Of a stretch of 64,000 bases of DNA, positions 36,701-43,717 are shown one piece after another; position 1 is the stretch's first letter; every line of letters begins with the position of its first letter. Under the pieces are notes generated by a model that did no database searches, was not told the origin of the DNA, and saw nothing but the letters and a program-made list of their open reading frames with translations. Source of the DNA: SIG450 sp045658425 (GTDB taxonomy: Bacteria; Bacillota; Clostridia; UMGS1840; HGM11507); the NCBI GenBank assembly GCA_045658425.1, contig JAZOVB010000172.1, positions 5,335 through 69,334 of the forward strand, written 5' to 3'. Position numbers and translations under genes: made by a program.

Positions 36701-37510
36701 AGTTCTGTCGTTGTTTATTATCTGAGGGATAACAGCACCAAATTCACCTTTTAATTTATATAAGGAAAAATTAAACGGAAAATCTCTGTGATATAATATG
36801 GTGGCATTTTCGTCAATTACTGCAGCAAACCCCGTTTCATATGCAATAATTTCTTCCACACTGTTTCTAAGAACTGAAAATGGAATATCCATTCCCATTA
36901 CACCTATAAACTGATTATGAAGATACATAGGAACCGTATAAGAAAAAATATCCATATCTAAATTAGTATTGTGATATATATCAAGCCACATCGGTTGATT
37001 TCTCTCAACAGTTTTATACCACCATGCAAATTGTGAAGCTTCGTCACGATTATAATCTCTTATATCCGGAAGTTTTTGGTCAACAAAGGTATTATTTTGT
37101 TTAATTTTAAAAACTCCTGATATTTCTTCCGTTATTTCAGGATTAAAATATATATAAATAGAAGCTGCATTTCCAAGACTCTCAACATGATTAAGTGCAT
37201 TTTTTTCTATTTTAGATATAAAATTATCTCTTTTATCTTTCTCATACAAGACATTATCACTCTCTAATTCGTGGATAATATGATGAGACAAAGTATCCAC
37301 CGATTCTTCGACTTTTTCAAATAACGTATCGAGTTTCTCCGCATGATTTTCACAAAGCAGATGCATATTCTCTTCTGCATTTTCATGCAGAACACCTGAT
37401 ATAACATATACCCCGATAACGCCTATAATAAATGCTGAAAGTATTACACTGAGAAGAATCAGTGATATTATTTTGCTTTGAAAAGACCTCATCTTAAGCA
37501 TCATCTCCAT
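33746..37510 (-). CDS. Multidomain c-di-GMP enzyme: dCache-HAMP-GGDEF-PAS-GGDEF-EAL-PAS-like
   Basis: A 1254-residue membrane signalling protein. TM1 is at about 12-36, an extracellular dCache sensor at 40-315, TM2 at 318-342 and HAMP at 343-395. The first GGDEF domain has an intact GGDEF at 472-476, so it can make c-di-GMP. A PAS domain (about 580-685) and a second, degenerate GGDEF (MEQDKF) follow. The EAL domain has ECL at 883-885 in place of EAL, but VNFSPVQL, VEVTES, DDFGTGYS, EIKIDRAF and EGVEN are intact, so phosphodiesterase activity is expected. A PAS-like region closes the protein. The start may be the ATG at 37492 (GGAG 12 nt upstream) rather than 37510. Confidence 0.88.
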   Translation of the reverse strand: MEMMLKMRSFQSKIISLILLSVILSAFIIGVIGVYVISGVLHENAEENMHLLCENHAEKLDTLFEKVEESVDTLSHHIIHELESDNVLYEKDKRDNFISKIEKNALNHVESLGNAASIYIYFNPEITEEISGVFKIKQNNTFVDQKLPDIRDYNRDEASQFAWWYKTVERNQPMWLDIYHNTNLDMDIFSYTVPMYLHNQFIGVMGMDIPFSVLRNSVEEIIAYETGFAAVIDENATILYHRDFPFNFSLYKLKGEFGAVIPQIINNDRTHSLIPYTINGEKRNMAFCTLNNGMKFCIIAPEREIYAKQISLSYSIVLFIAIIVLITLIISLIFARKFTRPIKKLSYAARQMSEGNFNVDIDVEMKDEIGVLATSLNQARVKLRDQIDILLDEAHHDGLTGVFNKNAFQDLEDYINEKIKEDYYPFAVAVFDVNKLKITNDVLGHKVGDELLRVIAGFLAKAFASADVFRIGGDEFVVVMRDASFDDYEKMYNKAVNNMSKVKIKDYPQLEVSSAYGIASYEPTKDKSFSDVFQRADKSMYENKAMRNRDKQEWQKGVKGLRELQIDKYLEFLDIINQNTEDYLFLYDIANDSIWLFGGISRVFALKDKSDGVNTRADVFSLIHPKDKQAVIDDFDGICDGKSFEHNMNYRMMGKDGKIIWINGRGKVVYDENGNSFVMIGRFSVKTLKHLYNPITYLFNKNRLISDIAENKLPVYNMFILMNIDNMSEYNFKYGYQHSDAMLSKLAVILEELIPLNRIYHMEQDKFILLLDVDNEEQIKELFNQINGKLNGDFTVSASVIPKNREIYTDENIAYDYVKENLNVKREVDGCLTFVPKEELMDKIEEFDLLEELEQSTKNGCDGFFLNFQPQINSANLKVVSAECLLRYKSSTRGLVFPDKFIPILEKTGLINEVGMWVVENAIKQCSEWRKKNPDFKIAVNFSPVQLNHIGIVDKILNMLKEYNLPGNALKVEVTESAQLEDENTYTTIFTRLKDAGVCISIDDFGTGYSNLGYLKKIRADEIKIDRAFIKDIDESSYNFRVVKNLVEFAKSNSLTVVLEGVENEMEFAVVHSLKPEGMQGYLFGKPCVRDEFEKKYITDDTQEFLQEIEKREKLLNVVNKFHIVNFNPREILSQIDLGLWVVKFNLKTNQGELYADEVMKKLLDIDDECTPMEYFNMWFEKLVDSSKDVVRDLIKYMMVNNKVAQADFSWKHPERGILDVRCTCRILERNDDYLIFEGFYRNISDMGGAYTSI

Positions 37511-37602
37511 TTAATAGTTATAGAAATTCATTTTATATAGATATAAACATTTTATCATATATATTAAGAAATTGCAATTTTTATTTAAATGGATATTTCA
37601 GA

Positions 37603-37631
37603 TTGATTTTACCCCCTTATTATGATATAAT
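37603..37631 (+). promoter_or_regulatory. Promoter of the NifX-like gene
   Basis: TTGATT and TATAAT with a 17-base spacer, about 28 bases upstream of the ATG. Confidence 0.65.
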
Positions 37632-37659
37632 TAAATAAAAAAAGAAAAGGAGAACAAAT

Positions 37660-38061
37660 ATGAAAATTGCAGTTACATACGATAGCGGAATTATATTTCA
37701 ACACTTTGGTCATACTGAATTTTTTAAGATATACGAAGTGGAAAACAAAGAAATTATAAATTCTCACGTTATTGCAACAGACGGCAACGGACACGGTGCT
37801 TTGGCCGGTTTTCTGGCAGATAACGGTGTAAGTGTTCTTATCTGCGGCGGAATAGGTGCAGGAGCACAAAACGCCCTTCACTCTGCCGGAATATTATATT
37901 ACGGCGGCGTTACAGGACTTGCAGATGAAGCTGTTAAAGCTTACATAAACGGAACACTTAATTTTGACCCTTTTGTAAAATGCAATCATCATGAAGGTGA
38001 ACATTCTTGCGGTTCACATGATTGTGATAGCCATAACCAACAGCATACGAACCCGCTTTAA
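37660..38061 (+). CDS. NifX/NifB-like (dinitrogenase FeMo cofactor-binding domain) protein
   Basis: A 133-residue protein whose first 105 residues match the Fe-Mo cofactor-binding domain of PF02579: MKIAVTYDSGIIFQHFGHTEFF, then NGHGALAGFLADNGVSVLICGGIG and ALHSAGILYYGGVTG. The tail is rich in His and Cys (NHHEGEHSCGSHDCDSHNQ) and may bind metal. Stand-alone members occur in many anaerobes without nitrogenase, and the function is unknown. The last codons and stop lie in the left terminal repeat of the element at 38024-38301, so the tail may have been changed by insertion. AAAAGGAG precedes the ATG. Confidence 0.85.
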   Translation: MKIAVTYDSGIIFQHFGHTEFFKIYEVENKEIINSHVIATDGNGHGALAGFLADNGVSVLICGGIGAGAQNALHSAGILYYGGVTGLADEAVKAYINGTLNFDPFVKCNHHEGEHSCGSHDCDSHNQQHTNPL

Positions 38062-38301
38062 GATATAAAATTTTCCTTACTCATCGTTGTCGGGCTTGAA
38101 ATATTTTAATATTCCTTCCCCCTTTCGCCTTGATTAAGAAAAATTTTATAACTTAAAGTCATTGATTTATCTATAATATTTTTTGATGAAAAATGTTTTA
38201 AAAAATGCAGACAATATGCGATATTGTCAAGGCTTTTTAGAACATTTGGCACTAAAAATATATAGAAAAACGGGTTCGGATACTGTTGATTATGGCTACA
38301 C
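38024..38301. repeat. Candidate MITE-like element with terminal inverted repeats
   Basis: Bases 38024-38059 and the reverse complement of 38267-38301 match at 31 of 35 aligned positions with one single-base gap (both include AGCCATAA, CAACAG and CGAACCCG). The 207 bases between hold no supported gene; a reverse reading frame there begins inside the right repeat and has no SD. GACAATAT-GCG-ATATTGTC forms an internal hairpin near 38211. The left repeat supplies the last codons of the NifX-like gene. No clear target duplication is seen. Confidence 0.5.
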
Positions 38302-38338
38302 ATAATTAAATTAAAATACAGAAAGAGAGATTATTAAA

Positions 38339-39082
38339 ATGGAAATCAAAATACTTGCAAAAGTTAACGGCACACCTATTACATCACAGGATGTTGAAAA
38401 TGAACTAAGAATGCTTGGACAAAGAGCGGCTGAATTTGATAACCCCCAGGGAAGAGCTATGCTCCTTGAACAGGTAATAAACAGAAAACTACTTTTACTC
38501 GATGCAATCAAAAGCGGTTATGAATTCAATCCTCAGTTTAAAGAAGAATTACAAAAGTTAAAAGAAGACCTTCTTGCAAATTTTGCTATAACCAAGGCAG
38601 TTGAAAATGTTAAGGTTACTGATGAAGATATCAAAAAGTTTTATGAAGAAAACAAAGATAAGATGATTTCTCCAGAAACAGTTAATGCAAGTCATATTCT
38701 TGTTGATTCTGAAGAAAAAGCGAAAGAGCTTTTAGAAGAAATCAATGCAGGTAAAATAACCTTTGAAGAAGCTGCTAAAGCAAACAGCTCCTGCCCATCG
38801 TCCCAGAATGGCGGAAGCCTTGGACAGTTCGGAAAAGGAAAGATGGTTCCTGAATTTGATACAGCAGTTTTTACTATGACAGTTGGTGAAATTTCAGGTC
38901 CTGTAAAAACACAGTTCGGTTATCACTTAATTAAGCTTAATGGTAAAACCGAAGCAAGTGAAATTCCTTTTGAAGAGGTTAAGGAAAGCATTGCAATTCA
39001 GCTTACAACTGAAAAACAACAGGCGGCATTTGCTTCAAAAATCAATCAGCTTAAGATAATGTATCCAGTTGACAAGTTTTAA
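38339..39082 (+). CDS. Parvulin-type peptidyl-prolyl isomerase, cytoplasmic
   Basis: A 247-residue protein with an N-terminal helical SurA-like region (ITSQDVENELRMLGQ) and a parvulin domain at about 113-205: NASHILVDSEEKA, EEAAKANSSCPSSQNGG, LGQFGKGKMVPEFD and TQFGYHLIKLNG, the last two being signature stretches. It has no signal peptide or lipobox, so it is not a PrsA exported foldase. It speeds cis/trans isomerisation at prolines. AGAGAG precedes the ATG. A terminator follows. Confidence 0.9.
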   Translation: MEIKILAKVNGTPITSQDVENELRMLGQRAAEFDNPQGRAMLLEQVINRKLLLLDAIKSGYEFNPQFKEELQKLKEDLLANFAITKAVENVKVTDEDIKKFYEENKDKMISPETVNASHILVDSEEKAKELLEEINAGKITFEEAAKANSSCPSSQNGGSLGQFGKGKMVPEFDTAVFTMTVGEISGPVKTQFGYHLIKLNGKTEASEIPFEEVKESIAIQLTTEKQQAAFASKINQLKIMYPVDKF

Positions 39083-39084
39083 TA

Positions 39085-39126
39085 AAAAATACCCACATCG
39101 TCATAACCGACAATGTGGGTATTTTT
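39085..39126. terminator. Bidirectional terminator between parvulin and CYTH genes
   Basis: AAAAATACCCACAT and ATGTGGGTATTTTT pair over 14 bp around a 14-base loop, just past the convergent stops. Confidence 0.85.
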
Positions 39127-39574
39127 ATCGTTTAGCCATATTATGATTGGAATATTTGCTTTCACCGGTAACCTCTCTTATAACAAAAGGAGGTAAATCA
39201 AAGCTTTCATCTTCATATTCAAGCTCTATTTCGGCAATTATTATCCCGTCATTTTTCCCTTTGAAAATATCTATTTCCCATTTTTTACCCATATAATCAT
39301 ATATGTATCTTGTTTTCTCAAGAACTCCTTCATCACAGGTATTTTCAAGAAGTTCAATTCCCTCTTCATAAGGAATCTGATATTCAAACTCCCCTCTTGA
39401 TATTGGTCCTTTTCTGTACTTTATTGTTATATAAGCTTCTTCATTAAAGGTTCTTACTCTTACCACCTTACCGTTTGATGAATGGATATATCCCTGCTTA
39501 ATTTCAATTTTCTCACTTGCAAGTGAAGTATCAAATTCATTGACAAGATATTTTCTTTCTATTTCAACGCCCAT
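39125..39574 (-). CDS. CYTH-domain protein
   Basis: A 149-residue protein of the CYTH superfamily (triphosphate tunnel metalloenzymes). It has the signature EIERKYLV at residues 4-11, then KIEIKQGYIHS, VVRVRTFNEEAYITIK, EFEYQIPYEEG and IIAEIELEYEDE, the alternating acidic and basic strands of the tunnel. Substrates in the family range from tripolyphosphate to thiamine triphosphate; which one applies here is unknown. The start at 39574 has AAGGAGG at 5 nt; an upstream ATG at 39640 has no SD and would span the serA hairpin. Confidence 0.88.
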   Translation of the reverse strand: MGVEIERKYLVNEFDTSLASEKIEIKQGYIHSSNGKVVRVRTFNEEAYITIKYRKGPISRGEFEYQIPYEEGIELLENTCDEGVLEKTRYIYDYMGKKWEIDIFKGKNDGIIIAEIELEYEDESFDLPPFVIREVTGESKYSNHNMAKR

Positions 39575-39598
39575 AAGCTCCTCCTTTTTTAAAAATAG

Positions 39599-39629
39599 GG
39601 GTGTAAAAATATTTAATATTTTTACACCC
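39599..39629 (-). terminator. Terminator after serA
   Basis: GGGTGTAAAAATATT and AATATTTTTACACCC pair with almost no loop and are followed by CTATTTTT on the minus strand. Confidence 0.75.
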
Positions 39630-39720
39630 GCATTTATCATTATAATATGACAATTCTTTGTGTCATTCTATTGATAATACTTGCTTTTTGTGGTCCGGAG
39701 TTTTTTACTTCTCCTATTCA

Positions 39721-40878
39721 TTAACCAATTTTTCTGACTCTTACAACACCTTCGATGGCTTCGATATCGGCGATAACTTTTTCGTCAACATTGCCGGTAA
39801 CATCAATAATAGTATAAGCAACATCATTTCTGCTTCCGTTAATCATACCTTCGATATTTATTCCGTCTTTTGCTACCTGATTTGAAATCTGGCTAAGCAT
39901 ATTAGGTATGTTTTCATGGATAACGGTTATTCTTATATCGGTTGTTCTTGGCATTGTTAATCTTGGGAAGTTAACCGAGTTAATTATATTACCGTTTTCC
40001 AAAAAGTCCATAATCTGTTTAACTGCCATAACTGCACAGTTATCCTCAGCTTCGGGAGTTGAAGCACCAAGATGAGGAATTGAAATAACATTCTTATATG
40101 TATTTAAGCTGTTTGATGGGAAATCGCATACATATTTTGCAACTTTTTCATCATCAATTGCAGCCTTCATAGCATCGGAATCAACAAGCTCACCTCTTGA
40201 GAAGTTAAGAATTCTTACTCCATCCTTCATCTGGGCGATAGTCTGAGTATTAATCATTGATGCGGTATCCTTGTTATATGGAAGATGAAGTGTTATATAA
40301 TCACAGGATTCATATATTTCCTTAAGGTCAGTTGCTCTTTTAATAGACTTGGAAATACTCCATGCAGCATCAACTGAAATAAACGGATCATATCCTACAA
40401 CTTCCATGCCAAGATGAACCGCTGCATTTGCCACAAGTATACCAATAGCACCAAGGCCCACAACACCAAGTTTTTTACCAAGTATTTCAGGTCCTACGAA
40501 AGCACCCTTCCCCTTTTCAACATCTTTGGCAATCTGGTCAGAATCAAGAGTTTCTGCCCATTTAATACCACCAACGATATCTCTTGATGCAAGAAACAGA
40601 CCTGCAAGTACCAATTCTTTAACGGCATTTGCATTTGCACCCGGAGTATTAAATACAACGATACCATTCTTTGCGCAGCTTTCAACAGGAATATTATTTA
40701 CACCTGCACCTGCTCTGCCGATAGCAAGTAATGATGCCGGCATTTCATAATCGTGCATATTGAAGCTTCTTAAGATAACTGCATCGGGATTTTCAATATT
40801 ATCGGATATTTTATAATCGGATGTGAATTTGCTTAATCCGATTTTAGAAATTTTGTTAAGAGTTAAAATATTACTCAT
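39721..40878 (-). CDS. serA: D-3-phosphoglycerate dehydrogenase
   Basis: A 385-residue NAD-dependent enzyme for the first step of serine synthesis. The nucleotide-binding motif is GVVGLGAIGILVANAAV (about residues 137-153); catalytic Arg/Glu/His lie in NFSRGELVD, CDF, and SIPHLGAST. A C-terminal ACT domain (about 315-385; ITVIHENIPNMLSQISN) suggests serine feedback. It follows serC by 14 bases. Confidence 0.94.
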   Translation of the reverse strand: MSNILTLNKISKIGLSKFTSDYKISDNIENPDAVILRSFNMHDYEMPASLLAIGRAGAGVNNIPVESCAKNGIVVFNTPGANANAVKELVLAGLFLASRDIVGGIKWAETLDSDQIAKDVEKGKGAFVGPEILGKKLGVVGLGAIGILVANAAVHLGMEVVGYDPFISVDAAWSISKSIKRATDLKEIYESCDYITLHLPYNKDTASMINTQTIAQMKDGVRILNFSRGELVDSDAMKAAIDDEKVAKYVCDFPSNSLNTYKNVISIPHLGASTPEAEDNCAVMAVKQIMDFLENGNIINSVNFPRLTMPRTTDIRITVIHENIPNMLSQISNQVAKDGINIEGMINGSRNDVAYTIIDVTGNVDEKVIADIEAIEGVVRVRKIG

Positions 40879-40892
40879 TTAAATCACCATTC

Positions 40893-41975
40893 TTATTTAT
40901 TTTCCATTTCAAATTTCTTCATAAAATCAACAAGCTTCTTAACGCCTTCAATCGGCATCGCATTGTAGATACTTGCTCTCATACCACCAACACTTCTGTG
41001 ACCTTTGATATTAACAAATCCATTAGCCTTAGCTTCTTTAACGAACTTATCATCATGTTCCGGATTACCTGTAACAAAAGTTGCATTCATAATGGAGCGG
41101 TCTTCTTTTTCCGCACATCCCTTGAATAAATTTGATTCATCAAGGTAATTGTAAAGAATTCCCGCTTTTTCAATATTGATTTTTTCGATTGCATCAACAC
41201 CGCCAAGATTCTTAATCCATTCTAAGATAAGACCACACATATAAATACTGTATGTAGGAGGTGTATTATACATAGAATCATTTTTTGCATGAACACTGTA
41301 ATCCAGCATGGTTGGTGTAATAGGTAAAGGATTACCCATTAAATCTTCACGAATAATAACAACGGTTAATCCTGCAGGGCCGATATTTTTCTGAGCACCT
41401 GCATATAACAATCCGAATTTTGATACATCAAGCTTTTCTGATAAAATACAAGATGATATATCAGCTACAAGAGGAACTGAACCTGTATCAGGAATGTAGT
41501 TATATCTTGTACCATAGATTGTATTATTAAGTGTTATATGTGCAAAATCTGCATCTTTTGAAAAATCATCTGCAGTAAGTTTTGGAATATAAGAGAAAGT
41601 CTTATCTTTACTTGAAGCAACAATATTAGCTTCTCCAAACTTTTTACCTTCTTCTGCAGCCTTACCCGCAAACTGACCGGTAACAACATAATCAGCCTTC
41701 ATATTTTTACCATAAAGATTCAGAGGAACCATAGCAAATTGAGTTGATGCTCCTCCCTGTAAAAATAAAACCTTATAATTTTCAGGAATATTCATCAATT
41801 CATAAAACATACTGTTTGTTTTAAAAATAATTTCTTCATAGTCCTTGGAACGATGGCTCATTTCCATTACTGACATACCGCTGTTTTTATAACAAGTAAG
41901 CTCTTTTGCAGCTTTTTCAAGAACTTCAAGCGGTAACGATGAAGGTCCTGCTGAAAAATTAAATACTCTTTCCAT
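40893..41975 (-). CDS. serC: Phosphoserine aminotransferase
   Basis: A 360-residue PLP enzyme converting 3-phosphohydroxypyruvate to phosphoserine. It starts MERVFNFSAGPSSLPLEVLE; the PLP Lys is in YAGAQKNIGPAG near residue 192. MSHRSKDYEEI, LQGGASTQF and GGMRASIYNAMP are family motifs. The start at 41975 has AGAAGGA at 6 nt, whereas the ATG two codons upstream abuts it. First gene of serC-serA; the phosphatase serB is not here. Confidence 0.95.
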   Translation of the reverse strand: MERVFNFSAGPSSLPLEVLEKAAKELTCYKNSGMSVMEMSHRSKDYEEIIFKTNSMFYELMNIPENYKVLFLQGGASTQFAMVPLNLYGKNMKADYVVTGQFAGKAAEEGKKFGEANIVASSKDKTFSYIPKLTADDFSKDADFAHITLNNTIYGTRYNYIPDTGSVPLVADISSCILSEKLDVSKFGLLYAGAQKNIGPAGLTVVIIREDLMGNPLPITPTMLDYSVHAKNDSMYNTPPTYSIYMCGLILEWIKNLGGVDAIEKINIEKAGILYNYLDESNLFKGCAEKEDRSIMNATFVTGNPEHDDKFVKEAKANGFVNIKGHRSVGGMRASIYNAMPIEGVKKLVDFMKKFEMENK

Positions 41976-42009
41976 TTTCATTCCTTCTTTTCTTTTTAAT
42001 ATTATTTCA

Positions 42010-42038
42010 ATTATACATCATATATGATTTCTAGTCAA
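42010..42038 (-). promoter_or_regulatory. Promoter of serC-serA with a palindromic spacer
   Basis: TTGACT and TATAAT are 17 bases apart. Between them ATCATATATGAT (42017-42028) is a perfect 12-bp palindrome placed where a repressor would block RNA polymerase. Confidence 0.7.
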
Positions 42039-42089
42039 TCTTTTTTCTTGAAAATCTAAAAATATTATATGAATATCAATACATTATAA

Positions 42090-42118
42090 TTGACAAAAAA
42101 TCTAATTACATTTACAAT
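42090..42118 (+). promoter_or_regulatory. Promoter of tadA
   Basis: Consensus TTGACA and TACAAT with a 17-base spacer, 17 bases before the ATG. Confidence 0.7.
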
Positions 42119-42135
42119 ATATTAAAGGTGATAAA

Positions 42136-42582
42136 ATGAACGAAATATTTATGATGGAAGCTATAAAGGAAGCACATACTGCTTTAAAAAAAGGTGAAAT
42201 TCCTGTTGGTGCTGTTATTGTTAAAGAAAACAAAATAATAGCAAAAACACATAATTTAAAAGAACTTAATAACAATCCACTTCATCACGCTGAAATTCTC
42301 GCCATTGATTACGCAAGTAAAGTTCTGGGAAACTGGCGTTTAAACGATTGTGATATGTATGTAACCTTAGAGCCTTGCGTTATGTGTGCAGGAGCCATAT
42401 TAAACGCAAGAATTAAAAATCTGTATTTTGGAGCATACGATTATAAATTCGGAGCTTGTTTCAGTAATGATAATATTTTTCTTACAAACAAAGAAAACTC
42501 CCACACAACCGTGTACGGTGGTATAATGGAAAAGGAATGCAAAAATATACTGGATATTTTTTTTAACAAACTAAGAAAATAA
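42136..42582 (+). CDS. tadA: tRNA-specific adenosine deaminase TadA
   Basis: A 148-residue zinc deaminase that makes inosine at the wobble base of tRNA-Arg(ACG). The zinc His and proton-transfer Glu are in HHAEILAI (about residue 54), and the two Cys ligands in LEPCVMCAGAI near residue 86. GEIPVGAVIV is at the N-terminal part. It has its own promoter and a downstream terminator and is convergent with hemW. Confidence 0.92.
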   Translation: MNEIFMMEAIKEAHTALKKGEIPVGAVIVKENKIIAKTHNLKELNNNPLHHAEILAIDYASKVLGNWRLNDCDMYVTLEPCVMCAGAILNARIKNLYFGAYDYKFGACFSNDNIFLTNKENSHTTVYGGIMEKECKNILDIFFNKLRK

Positions 42583-42587
42583 ATACT

Positions 42588-42618
42588 AAAAAGGCATTGT
42601 GTTATACAATGCCTTTTT
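42588..42618. terminator. Bidirectional terminator between tadA and hemW
   Basis: AAAAAGGCATTGT and ACAATGCCTTTTT form a 13-bp stem with a GTTAT loop. Confidence 0.9.
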
Positions 42619-42619
42619 C

Positions 42620-43717
42620 TTATATTAGTTCGCTTAATATATAATTAGATACAGAAAAACCCTTTTCGGTAAATGATAAAATCTGTCCGTCAAATGACAT
42701 ATATCCAAGCGATACATATTCTTTTATTTTTTCTTCTTTATTCTTATATAAATCTGTTTCAAACCGTTCTTTTAAATCAAGAATGTCTATCCCCTCGCAC
42801 ATTCTAAGCCCGGTTATAACTGCATCTTTAAACAGTTCGCTGTTTTCTTCTTCAATACTTTCCTTAACAGGCTTATTTCCTTTACACACCGCATTTGAAT
42901 ACTCTTCAACAGTTGAAAAATTTGAATATCTGGTATTTCCGATAAAGGAATAAGCATTAACACCACAACCTATAAAATCCTGCATTCGCCAATATTTTAT
43001 ATTGTGTCTGCTTTCAAAACCCGGCTTCGAATAATTTGATATTTCGTACCTTTTATAACTGTCAAGTATTTTACTTGTCAAAGTAAACATTTCCCTTTCT
43101 TCTTCCTCACCGGGAAGTTTTAAATCCATAGAATAGAATGGTGTATTCTCTTCTATAATCAGTGAATACGAAGATACATGCTCAGGATTAATGCTTTTAA
43201 CTTCATTTAAAGTATGAACATAGCTTTCAATTGTCTGTTCCGGAATTCCGAACATAACATCAACATTTATATTTTTAAACCCATTTTTCCGTATAATATC
43301 AAAGGTGTTTAAAAAATCTGCATAATTATGTGCTCTGCCAAGAAGTACAAGTTCATCATCGTTTGCAGACTGCATTCCGATGCTTATCCGATTTATACCA
43401 TAATCTCTGTAAGCTTTTATTTTATCATCTGTAACAGTTTTGGGATTTACCTCTATTGTCACTTCACATTCCTGGTTAAAGTCTAATAATTTTAAAATTT
43501 GCCCGATGTATTTACAATCGACAAAGGAGGGGGTTCCCCCTCCTATAAATATTGAATCAATTTTCCTTGTTTTAAAATAATCCGAATACATTTTAATCTC
43601 TTTTGAAAGACATTTAAAATAATCTTCAAAATCATTTCTCACAAAGGAAGCAAAATCACAATAATTACATTTTTTCAAACAAAAAGGAATATGAATATAT
43701 ACTCCGGTATTCATCAT
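42620..43717 (-). CDS. hemW: Radical-SAM haem chaperone HemW
   Basis: A 365-residue radical-SAM protein. The cluster motif is FCLKKCNYCDFAS at about residues 12-24, followed by FIGGGTPS, EVNPK and GMQS stretches. The C-terminal HemN domain has RHNIKYW. HemW was long mis-annotated as oxygen-independent coproporphyrinogen oxidase; it lacks that enzyme's extra Cys and acts in haem insertion. It overlaps lepA by four bases (ATGA), the conserved lepA-hemW order of Firmicutes. Confidence 0.92.
   Translation of the reverse strand: MMNTGVYIHIPFCLKKCNYCDFASFVRNDFEDYFKCLSKEIKMYSDYFKTRKIDSIFIGGGTPSFVDCKYIGQILKLLDFNQECEVTIEVNPKTVTDDKIKAYRDYGINRISIGMQSANDDELVLLGRAHNYADFLNTFDIIRKNGFKNINVDVMFGIPEQTIESYVHTLNEVKSINPEHVSSYSLIIEENTPFYSMDLKLPGEEEEREMFTLTSKILDSYKRYEISNYSKPGFESRHNIKYWRMQDFIGCGVNAYSFIGNTRYSNFSTVEEYSNAVCKGNKPVKESIEEENSELFKDAVITGLRMCEGIDILDLKERFETDLYKNKEEKIKEYVSLGYMSFDGQILSFTEKGFSVSNYILSELI

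Noticed and set aside
37660..38061. Nitrogen fixation from the NifX-like protein
   Set aside because: No nif genes nearby; stand-alone members occur in many non-fixing anaerobes.
38106..38303. 65-residue reverse open frame after the NifX-like gene
   Set aside because: Starts in the right terminal repeat, with no SD and no family resemblance.
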